DNA of 64,000 bases from Eubacterium_U album (GCF_025336545.1 NZ_JAODBU010000004.1:62001-126000), one strand, 5' to 3'. Shown: positions 34,113 through 43,040, counted from the stretch's first letter. Made by a program: numbers and translations. The notes: generated by a model not told the origin, from the sequence alone.

Positions 34113-34817
34113 ATGAGAGATAAAATAAAGAATAAATTATATTTTGACAAATACATAGAAAGACAAATGAAAAGAGTATTGATTTATAGTGCAGATGTAA
34201 ATGATGGGCAAATTAAAGAAGATAGAATACAAGCAGTAAAATCACTTATTAATAATATTGACGTGAATATAATGATTGCCAAGTATTCCAGAGGTGATGA
34301 CATTGATGAAATTGGAGAAATATATGAGGATGTTTTTCCGAAATGGTTAGAGGTGTTTGAACCCGATTATTATAATAAAAATATTAAAATGTTATCAATA
34401 GGGATATGTTTGGGAGTAAGCAAAAATAGTATTATGAAGGTGTATGAAATGCTTTGCACGAGCAGAAAGGAGGATTGGCTTTATGAGTTTTTAGTCAAGT
34501 CATATATAGGTGAAGAGGTTGATAATGATATTGAACTGCTCTTTAAAAAACAATACGGAAAACTGAAAAAAATAATTATTGAATCCGATGGAATAATGGG
34601 AATAAAAAATTATCTGTCTAAAAATTAGTATAATGCAAATGTAGAAAACTATAATGCACACAATCTTAGCAATAATAATTATTATGGGTATTGGAGTTTT
34701 GAGGTTGGTGCTATTGTAAAATTATTAGGCTTAGATGACACTATATTAAAAGATATGAAATACTATCCATATGATTTGGTACATTACAAGGAGGAAAGAG
34801 ATGGGATTATTCAATAA
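34113..34817 (+). pseudogene. DUF1911 (PoNi-like) immunity gene interrupted by an amber codon
   Basis: The frame starts MRDKIKNKLYFDKYIE and runs for 171 codons to a TAG at 34626-34628, then continues without another stop to 34815 as YNANVENYNAHN, GYWSFEVGAIVKLLGLDD and KYYPYDLVHYKEE. The intact paralogue at 36455 has Trp (KKGWYN) where this copy has the stop (SKN-stop-YN), so one G-to-A change (TGG to TAG) inactivated it. The C-terminal DUF1911 half, with its conserved SFEVGAI and YYPYDLVH motifs, would be lost. Restored, it would overlap the next gene by 17 bases. Confidence 0.82.
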
Positions 34818-35154
34818 ACTAAATGGAAATAAAGAAGAAAAAAACATGGATAATGCATTTGTGGCAACACCACATTTTTATGCAAACGCAGACAAAAGAG
34901 TATTTGGTGCTATTGCATTAACGGAGGGAAATTGTACTATTCTTCCGCTTAATCCTAAAGAGGAATATAAAGTTGATGGAAAAAAAGTTGATGAGTGGAA
35001 GATGGTATTAGTAAGTACAACGTTAGATAAAATAATAGGAGAAGTTGATTATTATGCTGCTATTAAAAAAATCAAAGTGGATGCATGCAAAAAGGGAAAG
35101 TCTATAATCGTAGATGGATTGTCTCTGGAAAAAATGATGGAACTTGCAAAATAA
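34801..35154 (+). CDS. 117-residue protein of the immunity array
   Basis: 117 residues from the ATG with AAGGAGG six bases upstream, nested in the end of the DUF1911 frame. Sequence features: MGLFNKLNGNKEEKN, then FVATPHFYANADKRVFGAIA, LPLNPKEEYKVDGKKVDEWK and SLEKMMELAK. It is soluble, with no known domain. A tail fragment of a second copy lies at 33048. It is co-translated with an immunity gene and is itself a candidate immunity protein. Confidence 0.7.
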   Translation: MGLFNKLNGNKEEKNMDNAFVATPHFYANADKRVFGAIALTEGNCTILPLNPKEEYKVDGKKVDEWKMVLVSTTLDKIIGEVDYYAAIKKIKVDACKKGKSIIVDGLSLEKMMELAK

Positions 35155-35185
35155 TATAAAAACAATAATTCACCTAATTATATTG

Positions 35186-35281
35186 GTTGAGGTAAAGTAT
35201 AAAAATGATAAAGTGACCAATGATGTATATGTGTATAAAGTGAATTATAAAGATTCAATTATAGACTATACATTATATTAG
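35186..35281 (+). pseudogene. 3' fragment of the small membrane protein gene
   Basis: It encodes VEVKYKNDKVTNDVYVYK and VNYKDSIIDYTLY, then a stop, matching residues about 100-134 of the protein at 33124. It lies 31 bases after the 117-residue gene, with no start or upstream part. Confidence 0.82.
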
Positions 35282-35336
35282 GAGAAAAGGTTAAAATACT
35301 TTAGAATACTGAATAATAGAGTAATTGGAGAAGGAT

Positions 35337-35739
35337 ATGAAAAAATTAAAAAAGGACTTATTATTGGTTTAATCCTTATAATTCTCGTAATAAGTGGGAT
35401 GTTTCATTTTATTAGAATTAAAGAAATAACAAGATTTGAATGTAATCACATAATAAATAAACCCACATTTAGGTGTTGGACAAAAGAATCATTAATCAAT
35501 TGGAGTAAAGATGCAGAAAAAAAGGGCATGTTCGATGTGAGTGAGTTGAAAAATGATTTGAAAGATATAGATGATAATCAAAGATTGATTGTATCGGTTG
35601 GACGGGAAATAAGTTTTTTTACAGAATAAGACCATTTAAACTAGTTAAAGTAAAGTATAAAAATGATAAAGTGACCAATTATGTATATGTGTATAAGGTG
35701 AACTACAAAGGTTCAATTATAGATTATACGGTATACTAG
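35337..35739 (+). pseudogene. Second copy of the small membrane protein, broken by two indels
   Basis: Homology to the protein at 33124 runs KKGLIIGLILIILVISGM, ITRFECNHIINKPTFRCW, VSVGREISFF, then (other frame) RIRPFKLVKVKYKNDK and YKGSIIDYTVY. The only ATG with a ribosome-binding site (35337, GGAGAAGG) is one base out of frame within AAAAAATTAAAAAAGG. The frame breaks again at the T7 run at about 35614-35620, giving a premature stop at 35627-35629. Both lesions are in homopolymers. Confidence 0.78.
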
Positions 35740-35740
35740 G

Positions 35741-35775
35741 AGTAAAAGAGTGACCAAAATAGCTACTCTTTTACT
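35741..35775 (+). terminator. Terminator after the second membrane-protein copy
   Basis: AGTAAAAGAGT pairs perfectly with ACTCTTTTACT around 13 bases. Near-identical to the hairpin at 42775. Confidence 0.7.
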
Positions 35776-35824
35776 AATTAACCATAGCAATAATGATGAT
35801 ATTGCAGGAGTAAGGGGAAAATAA

Positions 35825-36367
35825 ATGTTAATAGCAAAATATGGTAATGGCTCTATTGAGCAAATAGAAGAATTTGAAATCAGAAATAAAATTTTATTGG
35901 AAGAGAACTATAAAAATTTTTTGCTTAAATATAACGGAGGGGATACTCCTAAGACAATTTTAATAAAGGGAAAAAGAAAAGAAATAGTTAGATGTTTATA
36001 TGGAATTAACACTAAAAATAGCATAGAGGAACATATGAAAAATTTTGAAAGTAAAAGTTGTATGCCAATAGGAGAAGATACGTGGGGCAATTATTATGCT
36101 ATTGGAGTTAAGGAAGATAATAAGGGGCAAATATTCTTCTGCGACCATGAGAAAGGCTATAAAGATATGAAAATCGCTGATTCAATAATAGAGTTTTTTT
36201 CAATGTGCAAAAGTGAAAAAATAGGTCATGTACGAACGATAGAGGAGCGGAAAAAAGCAGTAATAGCGGCAGAAAATTGGAGCAAAATCACTGAAAAAAC
36301 AATTGAAGGATGGCAGAAAGAAATAGACAAATATGCCAATATAAACCAAGAAGAAGTACTGATATAG
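35825..36367 (+). CDS. SUKH family immunity protein, second copy
   Basis: 180 residues, clearly homologous to the protein at 32363 over its whole length (LIAKYGNGSIEQIEEFE, NFLLKYNGGDTPKT, CMPIGEDTWGNYYAIGVK, IFFCDHEKGYKDM) but diverged in the middle and C-terminus, which is where SUKH proteins usually contact the toxin. It is therefore probably immunity to a different toxin. The ribosome-binding region is AAGGGG. No toxin gene precedes it, so it is an orphan in this array. Confidence 0.88.
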   Translation: MLIAKYGNGSIEQIEEFEIRNKILLEENYKNFLLKYNGGDTPKTILIKGKRKEIVRCLYGINTKNSIEEHMKNFESKSCMPIGEDTWGNYYAIGVKEDNKGQIFFCDHEKGYKDMKIADSIIEFFSMCKSEKIGHVRTIEERKKAVIAAENWSKITEKTIEGWQKEIDKYANINQEEVLI

Positions 36368-36454
36368 TAAGTTTAACTTAAATATATATGGAATGCATGA
36401 TATCAGGGAGAAGAAGTAAACTACTAAATTATTAAAACAGTATTGGAGTAAAAT

Positions 36455-37135
36455 ATGAGAGATAAAATAATGCCTAAACAATATTTTGATAAATATATTG
36501 ATAAACGAACTGAAATGCTATTGAAATACAATGCAGCATTTGAAAAAGGTGAGGTTAAAGAAGAAAGAGTAAAACCTGTAAAATATGCAATGAGCTTAAT
36601 TGAAGAGTATATGTTGATTGCGAGATATTCGCGTGGGGATAACATTTGTGAAATAAAAGAAATGTACGAGAATATTTTTGAGAAATGGATATATGTATTT
36701 GAACCGGATAATTACAATCGGGCATTGAGAATGCTCTCGATAGGAATATGTCTTGAAACAGAAAAGAAGAATATAATAAGAGTTTACAATCTCCTTCAAA
36801 AAAGCAAAAAGGAGGATTGGTTACTTGAATTTTTGGCATGTACTTACATAGGTGAAGAATTTGATAATAATATAAAATTGTTATTCAAAAAAGAATATGA
36901 GAAGTTTAAAGATTTCATTGAAAATTCAAGAAATCCATCGGATTTAAAGCAAATATTAAAGAAAGGTTGGTATAATTCGCGGAGAGAAAACTATGATTCA
37001 CATAATAGAAGCGATTATACATATTGCGGATATTGGAGTTTTGAGGCTGGTGCTATTGTAAAATTATTAGGTATTGATGACACTATATTAAAAGATATGA
37101 AATACTATCCATACGATTTGGTACATTACAAATAG
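36455..37135 (+). CDS. DUF1910/DUF1911 (PoNi-like) immunity protein, intact copy
   Basis: 226 residues. The N-terminal helical DUF1910-like part (MRDKIMPKQYFDKYIDKR, YSRGDNICEIKEMYENIF) is followed by the DUF1911 part (YIGEEFDNNIKLLF, CGYWSFEAGAIVKLLGIDD, MKYYPYDLVHYK). This architecture matches PoNi proteins, which neutralise PoNe-type DNase toxins. No PoNe toxin is present, so it is an orphan immunity gene. It is the full-length guide to the amber-interrupted copy at 34113. Confidence 0.85.
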   Translation: MRDKIMPKQYFDKYIDKRTEMLLKYNAAFEKGEVKEERVKPVKYAMSLIEEYMLIARYSRGDNICEIKEMYENIFEKWIYVFEPDNYNRALRMLSIGICLETEKKNIIRVYNLLQKSKKEDWLLEFLACTYIGEEFDNNIKLLFKKEYEKFKDFIENSRNPSDLKQILKKGWYNSRRENYDSHNRSDYTYCGYWSFEAGAIVKLLGIDDTILKDMKYYPYDLVHYK

Positions 37136-37337
37136 GAAAATCTATAATGAGAAGATTGGTAAAGAAATAATTAATTTAATAATCAAAATAGGGGGAATAC
37201 CAAGATGAAAAATGGAATTTAGAAGATGAAGATGATATAATGTGAGAAAATAAATTTGATATACAAAGCGGAATTGGTGCATTATAGAGGAGATATATAA
37301 ATTCTAATAACAAAGGATTAGTGACGGAGGTATTATT
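37136..37337. other. Intergenic spacer without a recognisable gene
   Basis: AT-rich with two short Shine-Dalgarno-like runs (GGGGGAA and GAGGAG), each followed only by ORFs of a few codons. These may be shards of lost immunity genes. Nothing else was seen. Confidence 0.4.
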
Positions 37338-37856
37338 GTGAAACTTAAGTTAGTAAAAGCAACAAATAAATATCGTAATAAAATCGTAGATATGTTGGAT
37401 GAGTGGAATAATACTGGCGAAGAAATTATACCTTGTGTAATTGGTCGTTTAGATTATAGTGATTTTGATTACTATTGTAACAATCTGGAAGTAAAAGACA
37501 CGAGTGAGGGCTTAGTTCCTGATTCTACGTTTTTTTGCTTAGATGAAGAACGAAACATTGTTGTAGGTGCTGTAAATATTAGACATTATTTAAACGAAGA
37601 GTTGTTATTAAATGGTGGACACATAGGAGATGGTGTTCGTCCATCAGAGAGAAGAAAAGGGATTGCAACAAAAATGATATCGTTGGCTTTGGACGAGTGT
37701 AGAAAGCTAGGAATAAATAAAGTTCTGATGGTTTGTGATAAAGGAAATATCGGTTCGGCTAAAAGTATTGAAAACAATGGAGGAATACTAGAAAACGAAG
37801 TTGTAGTTGATGGTGTTATGGAACAAAGATTTTGGATTGATTTGAATAAAATGTAA
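37338..37856 (+). CDS. GNAT family N-acetyltransferase
   Basis: 172 residues from a GTG with GGAGG eight bases upstream. GNAT motifs: FFCLDEERNIVVGAVNIRHY (strand 4), then the acetyl-CoA loop DGVRPSERRKGIATKMISLA, and VCDKGNIGSAKSIENNGG before the last strand. The N-terminal LVKATNKYRNKIVDMLDEW matches the group that acetylates small amines or aminoglycoside-like substrates, but no substrate can be assigned. It is a single gene in a region of gene debris, so it is likely accessory. Confidence 0.87.
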   Translation: MKLKLVKATNKYRNKIVDMLDEWNNTGEEIIPCVIGRLDYSDFDYYCNNLEVKDTSEGLVPDSTFFCLDEERNIVVGAVNIRHYLNEELLLNGGHIGDGVRPSERRKGIATKMISLALDECRKLGINKVLMVCDKGNIGSAKSIENNGGILENEVVVDGVMEQRFWIDLNKM

Positions 37857-37910
37857 GTTGTAGAATTAGTGTAAAAGAGGCTATAGACTTTGCAAAAGAA
37901 TGTATCATGT

Positions 37911-38039
37911 CAAAACAAAATATACCCAGAAACCATATCATTAGAAGACGGATTGAGAGATAGTGTTAAATGGTATTTGGAACATAGTACAGAGGTTAAT
38001 AAGAAACCTTATTTTAAATATATAGATAAAAATTTGTAG
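37911..38039 (+). pseudogene. C-terminal remnant of an NAD-dependent epimerase/dehydratase
   Basis: The frame encodes NKIYPETISLEDGLRDSVKW, YLEHSTEVNKKPYFKYIDKN, then a stop. A TxLEEGLRxTVEWY segment followed by a short basic tail is the usual end of nucleotide-sugar epimerases. Nothing of the Rossmann domain remains upstream. Confidence 0.6.
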
Positions 38040-38075
38040 AGATAAAGAAATTTGAAAAAGGATTATGGTGAAAAA

Positions 38076-38528
38076 ATGAAAAATTACACGTATATTTCTT
38101 TAAGAGAAAAGCCAGAACTAAAAAATTGTGCAGCCGAATGGTTTCACAGTAAATGGGGAGTTCCAACAGAAGCTTATCTTGAATGTATGGAAGCTTATCT
38201 GAATAAGAAAACAGAATATGGTTGGTATATTTGCTTGGATGAAAATAAAATTGTAGGTGGGCTGGGAGTAATCGAGAACGATTTCCATGCTCGAAAAGAT
38301 CTCACTCCGAATGTTTGTGCAGTCTACACAGAAGAGGAATATAGATGTCAGGGCATCTCAGGACATCTGCTTAATATGGTTGTAGAAGATTTAAAATCAA
38401 AAAACATAACACCTGTCTATTTGATTACAGACCATACCAGTTTCTATGAAAGATACGGTTGGGAATTTTTGTGCATGGTACAGGGAGATGGAGAACCCAA
38501 TATGACCAGAATGTATATCCACCAATAG
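38076..38528 (+). CDS. GNAT family N-acetyltransferase
   Basis: 150 residues from the ATG at 38076 (MKNYTYISLREKPELKNCAA); a TTG at 38052 extends the frame but has no better ribosome-binding site. Motifs: WFHSKWGVPTEAYLECM, NKIVGGLGVIENDFH, the acetyl-CoA loop EEYRCQGISGHLLNMV, and HTSFYERYGWEFLCMV. This is the subgroup often annotated as a small acetyltransferase with a YERYGW signature; the substrate is unknown. It belongs to the accessory region. Confidence 0.85.
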   Translation: MKNYTYISLREKPELKNCAAEWFHSKWGVPTEAYLECMEAYLNKKTEYGWYICLDENKIVGGLGVIENDFHARKDLTPNVCAVYTEEEYRCQGISGHLLNMVVEDLKSKNITPVYLITDHTSFYERYGWEFLCMVQGDGEPNMTRMYIHQ

Positions 38529-38576
38529 CTTTCAGTTTATCATACAAATGCTTTTGTGTTGCACGCAGTCATTTAT

Positions 38577-38908
38577 AATTTCAACGTTGAAAAAGATGCC
38601 TATTTGTCTGAAAAGTTAACTATTGAGAGTAAAAAGTTGTCTTTTCAAAATATAAAGTTTGCTATTGAGAGTCAGAATTATAATGAACCAACGAAAAAAC
38701 ATATTAAAAATATATGAAGAAATTGAAACTAATCAGATATTTGGTGCTCCTGAGATAGAGAGTATTGAAATGTTCAACTTCAACGGCTAGGAATGTTATG
38801 AAAAAATTAAAAGAAATAGGTTTTGTTAAAGAAGTTAAAGGAAAAGGAAAGTATACTTTTATTTCTGATTTTAATTATGTGAAAATGAAAGTCGCAAAAT
38901 TAAATTAG
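38577..38908 (+). pseudogene. Fic-family protein C-terminal remnant with several frameshifts
   Basis: Three overlapping frames in order give LTIESKKLSFQNIKFAIESQ and NYNEPTKK; NILKIYEEIETNQIFGAPEI; and STSTARNVMKKLKEIGFVKE, then KGKGKYTF. Together they resemble the C-terminal winged-helix part of Fic/DOC-like proteins, where a TARN-x-MKKL recognition helix is typical. At least two frameshifts separate the pieces and the Fic motif itself is absent. Confidence 0.55.
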
Positions 38909-38934
38909 ATGTAACATTAGTAAAGAGGAGACAT

Positions 38935-40830
38935 ATGAAAAAACAGAAGGAATATAGCTTTTTAAATAATTTTATTTATGCCCTGAATATTGAGAGAAAG
39001 AGTAACTTAAGACTGCTGGCAATTACATTAATTAAGCCTATAGGAGACATAGTGGGTACTTTGTTAAATTCATATGCTCCTAAATATGTGCTGTCATTTA
39101 TTGAGGATGATTTGCCATTTAACACAATAATTATGTATACAGTAATTATTTGCTTAATAATGATGATTTTAGATGTTATCAGCACTACATGTTACAACAG
39201 TTTCGAGTTTGAATATCGAAAGACAGAAGGCTATGTTGAAAAGAAGAGAATGGACAAGTTATTTCATACTGACTTTAAAAACATGGAATCACCGGATTTT
39301 CTTGATTGTGCCCAAAGAGCAAAAACAGCATTGAACAGAGGCAAGGGATTTCATGGAGTTTTATACCAAAGTAGAAATTTTATTGCCCAGGGAACATTAA
39401 TGATTTTGTCAGCGGCATTAATAGGAATCCAAAATATATTAATGATGATAATTTTCATTGTAATATCTTTTGGAATAGTAAAGATTTCATCTTTCTTTAC
39501 AAAAAGAGATAAGATCAAGTTTTCAGATGCAATGGCACCAACATGGCGTAAAATGAATTACTTAGAGTCAACTACAAAGAATTTTGATTTTGCAAAAGAT
39601 ATCAGACTTTTTAATATGTCAAATGCATTTTTCAATCAGTTATCAGGTGTAAATGAAACATACAAAGAATTAAACAGGAAACATCACAACAGAATGGTTT
39701 TGTGGGAAGTAAGCCTTGGATCAGTATTGATTGTTCAGAAGATTCTTATGTACACATGGCTTGTTTACAATGTTGTTACAGGTGCGTATCAGATATCGGA
39801 TTTTGTTCTTTATGTTGGACTTGTATCTACATTCCATGCGTCAGTAGGATATGTTAACTGGATTTATTCAGATATGAGAACTAATAGTCTTATGATTAAT
39901 GATTACAGAAACTTTGTTGACTGGAAGGAAGACAGGGAAACAGCAGATGAAAAAGATGGTCACATTACAGAAATAAATCTTGATAAGTTTGAATTTAGAT
40001 TTGAAAATGTAAGCTTTAAGTATCCGGGACACGATAATTATGTCTTAAAGAATGTTAATCTAACCATTAAGAATGGAGCGAAACTTGCGGTAGTTGGCGT
40101 TAACGGTGCCGGAAAAACTACTTTCATAAAACTTATGATGAAGTTGTACGAACCAAGTGAAGGAAGAATCCTTTTAAATGATGTTGACATAAAAGAATAC
40201 AACAGGGAAGAATATTTTAAACTGTTTTCACCTGTATTCCAAAATGTGGAATGTTTTGCAATGCCAATCTATCAGAATATTTCATTTGCAGAGGAAGACA
40301 AAACTGATATGAATAAGATAAATGAGGTGCTGGAGCAAAGTGGTTTAAGTGAAAAAATCAATTCATACGAAAAGGGCATACATACTAATTTATTAAAAAT
40401 TTTTGATAAAGAAGGAATTGATTTGTCAGGAGGGGAAAAACAGCGACTTGCCATGGCAAGGGCTTTGTATAAAGATGGAAAAGTTGTTATTTTGGACGAA
40501 CCTACAGCAGCACTTGATGCGTTGGCAGAGGACAGAATGTATCGTGAATTTGAAAATATGATTTATGGAAAAACAGCAGTTTTTATTTCACACAGACTTG
40601 GAAGTACAAGGTTCTGCGACAAGATTGCAATGTTTGAAGATGGAACAATTGTTGAGGAAGGAACTCACGAAGAACTAATGGCTAAGAATGGAAAATATGC
40701 TTATATGTTTGGCATTCAGTCACAATATTATGATGAAAAACAAAAAAACAGCGATAATGTGGAAGATGCTGATTTAGAAATCAATGAAGGTGTAGAAGCA
40801 TTAAAAGTTGAAATGGAGGGAGGACAGTAG
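38935..40830 (+). CDS. ABC exporter, fused membrane/ATPase subunit A
   Basis: 631 residues: six-helix exporter membrane domain (about 20-340) and a nucleotide-binding domain with Walker A VGVNGAGKTT, Q-loop FSPVFQNVECF, signature LSGGEKQRLAMARAL, Walker B VVILDEPTAALD and H-loop FISHRLGS. A charged C-terminal extension of about 35 residues is unusual. The gene is separated by one base from subunit B, so they probably form a heterodimeric exporter. It may export peptides, lipids or drugs. It is inserted between copies of the small-membrane-protein module and no peptide precursor adjoins it. Ribosome-binding site AGAGGAG. Confidence 0.88.
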   Translation: MKKQKEYSFLNNFIYALNIERKSNLRLLAITLIKPIGDIVGTLLNSYAPKYVLSFIEDDLPFNTIIMYTVIICLIMMILDVISTTCYNSFEFEYRKTEGYVEKKRMDKLFHTDFKNMESPDFLDCAQRAKTALNRGKGFHGVLYQSRNFIAQGTLMILSAALIGIQNILMMIIFIVISFGIVKISSFFTKRDKIKFSDAMAPTWRKMNYLESTTKNFDFAKDIRLFNMSNAFFNQLSGVNETYKELNRKHHNRMVLWEVSLGSVLIVQKILMYTWLVYNVVTGAYQISDFVLYVGLVSTFHASVGYVNWIYSDMRTNSLMINDYRNFVDWKEDRETADEKDGHITEINLDKFEFRFENVSFKYPGHDNYVLKNVNLTIKNGAKLAVVGVNGAGKTTFIKLMMKLYEPSEGRILLNDVDIKEYNREEYFKLFSPVFQNVECFAMPIYQNISFAEEDKTDMNKINEVLEQSGLSEKINSYEKGIHTNLLKIFDKEGIDLSGGEKQRLAMARALYKDGKVVILDEPTAALDALAEDRMYREFENMIYGKTAVFISHRLGSTRFCDKIAMFEDGTIVEEGTHEELMAKNGKYAYMFGIQSQYYDEKQKNSDNVEDADLEINEGVEALKVEMEGGQ

Positions 40831-40831
40831 T

Positions 40832-42667
40832 ATGAAAAATAATAAAGATAATATCCGTTGCTTTAAGTTTTTTGGAAAATTTGCGTGGCAGAATGACAAG
40901 AAATATTATGCTTTTCTTATTTTAAACATAATTGTAAATTCACTGTCTCCCTTTGTAACAATTCTTGGAACCCAGTATCTTATTGATGAAATTGCAGATG
41001 AATCTAAGAGAAATATGTTTTGGATTGTGTTTTGGGTAGCTTTTATTTGTATTGGAAGTTTTATTTGTTCAAACCTTAAGAAGTGGACAGGAGAAAACAT
41101 ATCAAGAATTGGCGAAAAGTTTGACAGAATATTTAAAACCAATTTATGTATGAACTGCATTAAAATGAAGTTTAAAAATACAGAGGACACAGATGTTTTA
41201 GATATTATTAAAAATGCGGAAAGAGCATTAAATGAAACAGGACAGGTTAATGGTCTTATTACAGCACTGGCAAACATTATCACTAAGTTCTTTGTAGCAC
41301 TTGGAGTTGTGGTTCTTGTTTGTACAAGAATTCCTTGGTTAATGATTCCTGTAATTATTTCTTTTGCGGTAAACTCTTATACCACATCGAAAGTAAACAA
41401 GGGCAGACGTAAGTTCTTCAAAGAAATGAGCAATGTGGAAAGAGGCAGTACATATTTTAATACTGAATTGCAGGAAAGCAGATATGCAAAGGACATTCGT
41501 CTTTATGACGCGTCAGAAATATTTGAAAAGAAATATGACGGCTATGTGGACAGAATATATGATACAAGTAAAAAATATTTCATGGGATTCTTGAAATATT
41601 GGAATGTAAATAATATATTTTATTCTGTAAGTGATATGACCATTTATATATTGCTGGTGGTAAATATTTTTAACAAAACCATTTCCATTGGCGAGTTTTC
41701 AAGTTTATTTCAGGCTACAGGCGAGTTTGCAAGTGCAATTAGAAACATAGTTAATTCATATCTTGAAATGAATTATACATCTTCAGTTTTAAAGTCCTAT
41801 ATTGATTTTGTTGAAAGTGTAGCTGTTGAAGACAATGAATTTGATAGTTCAGCAGCGGAAAACGGATTGTCAGACAATATAACTTTAGAAGAAACAGAAG
41901 ATATTTTGGCAAACTTTGATAAGTGTGAAATTGAATTTAAGGATGTAAGTTTTAAATATCCAAACACAGAAAAGTATATTCTTAAAAACGTGTCTGCAAC
42001 AATTAAGGCAGGAGAACATGTTGCCATTGTAGGACAAAATGGTGCCGGAAAGACAACCTTCATAAAGTTACTATGTCATTTATACGATAATTACGAAGGA
42101 AAAATATTAATAAATGGCAGGGAAGCCGGAGAGTACAGCTTTAGGGAATATATAAGATTGTTGTCTGTAGTATTTCAGGATTTCAGACTTTTTGCCTTTA
42201 CAATTAAGGAAAACGTAACAGTTTTTGAGGATAAAAAAGTTGATTTAGATGAAATATACAAGATTGCAGGAATTGAGGATTGGATTAACAGCCTTGAAGA
42301 AAAAGATTCCACACATATTTATAAAATGTTTGTGGAAAACGGTGTTGAACCATCAGGCGGTCAGGCTCAGAAACTTGCTATTGCAAGAGCATTGTATAAG
42401 AATGCACCTATAGTTGTTCTTGACGAACCTACGGCAGCACTTGATCCTATTTCTGAATACGAAGTTTACAAGAACTTTGACAAACTGGTTCATGGGAAAA
42501 CAGCAATTTACATTTCTCACAGACTATCATCATGCAGATTCTGCGATAGAATAATAGTCTTGGAGAATGGTTTAGTAGTTGAAGAGGGAAGCCATGAGGA
42601 ATTAATGGAAAACGAAAAAGGTTTATACTTTAATATGTACAATGTTCAAGCACGACACTATAGTTAA
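40832..42667 (+). CDS. ABC exporter, fused membrane/ATPase subunit B
   Basis: 611 residues from the ATG at 40832, which has GGAGGGAGGA upstream and follows subunit A by one base. It has a six-helix membrane domain and a nucleotide-binding domain with Walker A VGQNGAGKTT, Q-loop LSVVFQDFRLF, the degenerate signature PSGGQAQKLAIARAL (Pro for Leu), Walker B IVVLDEPTAALD and H-loop YISHRLSS. Differences between the two signatures fit a heterodimer with one weaker ATP site. Substrate unknown. Confidence 0.88.
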   Translation: MKNNKDNIRCFKFFGKFAWQNDKKYYAFLILNIIVNSLSPFVTILGTQYLIDEIADESKRNMFWIVFWVAFICIGSFICSNLKKWTGENISRIGEKFDRIFKTNLCMNCIKMKFKNTEDTDVLDIIKNAERALNETGQVNGLITALANIITKFFVALGVVVLVCTRIPWLMIPVIISFAVNSYTTSKVNKGRRKFFKEMSNVERGSTYFNTELQESRYAKDIRLYDASEIFEKKYDGYVDRIYDTSKKYFMGFLKYWNVNNIFYSVSDMTIYILLVVNIFNKTISIGEFSSLFQATGEFASAIRNIVNSYLEMNYTSSVLKSYIDFVESVAVEDNEFDSSAAENGLSDNITLEETEDILANFDKCEIEFKDVSFKYPNTEKYILKNVSATIKAGEHVAIVGQNGAGKTTFIKLLCHLYDNYEGKILINGREAGEYSFREYIRLLSVVFQDFRLFAFTIKENVTVFEDKKVDLDEIYKIAGIEDWINSLEEKDSTHIYKMFVENGVEPSGGQAQKLAIARALYKNAPIVVLDEPTAALDPISEYEVYKNFDKLVHGKTAIYISHRLSSCRFCDRIIVLENGLVVEEGSHEELMENEKGLYFNMYNVQARHYS

Positions 42668-42670
42668 TAA

Positions 42671-42770
42671 TTTAGACCATTTGAAGGAGTTGAGATAAAG
42701 TATAAACAATTATGTATATGTGTATAAAGCAAACTACAAAGGTTCAATTATAGACTATACGGTATATTAA
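42671..42770 (+). pseudogene. Third remnant of the small membrane protein gene
   Basis: It encodes FRPFEGVEIKYK and, after an internal deletion that shifts the frame, NYVYVYKANYKGSIIDYTVY and a stop. It matches the tails at 33124, 35186 and 35337 and is followed by the same hairpin. This places the ABC exporter genes inside what was once a continuous immunity array. Confidence 0.8.
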
Positions 42771-42774
42771 GAGT

Positions 42775-42803
42775 AAAAGAGTGACCAAAATAGTCACTCT
42801 TTT
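42775..42803 (+). terminator. Terminator after the third remnant
   Basis: AAAAGAGTGAC pairs perfectly with GTCACTCTTTT around 7 bases. It is the downstream boundary of the array. Confidence 0.75.
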
Positions 42804-42825
42804 GCTAATTAACAATACAAAAGAA

Positions 42826-42854
42826 TTGCATTATATAAATAATAATGCTATCAT
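42826..42854 (+). promoter_or_regulatory. Promoter of the B12-riboswitch operon
   Basis: TTGCAT (42826-42831), a 17-base spacer and TATCAT (42849-42854). The start of transcription would fall about 20 bases before the aptamer. Confidence 0.6.
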
Positions 42855-42879
42855 TAATACGATTTAAATTTCATATCAG

Positions 42880-43040
42880 TATATGGTTTGACAGAATTAT
42901 ATTCGTGTCGATTAATAGGGAATTCGGTTAGAACCCGAAGCAGTCACCACTACTGTAATGCAGACGAGAAAGCAATATGTCACTGGGAAACCGGGAAGGC
43001 GCTTTTAAGGATGAAGCTGAGTCAGGAGACCTGCCATATA
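42880..43040 (+). ncRNA. Cobalamin (adenosylcobalamin-type) riboswitch
   Basis: P1 is formed by TATATGG (42880-42886) and CCATATA (43034-43040). In order inside are the family signatures TAGGGAA, GAACCCGAAGCAGTCACCAC, TACTGTAATGCAGACGAGAA, CACTGGGAAACCGGGAAGGC and AAGGATGAAGCTGAGTCAGG before AGACCTGCC. This is an unambiguous B12 riboswitch. The expression platform is unclear: a GAGGAGG lies at 43066-43072, but the gene's own ribosome-binding site is at 43112-43119. Confidence 0.95.

Noticed and set aside
38935..42667. ABC exporter as a lantibiotic or modified-peptide transporter
   Set aside because: There is no peptidase C39 domain, precursor peptide or modification enzyme beside it.
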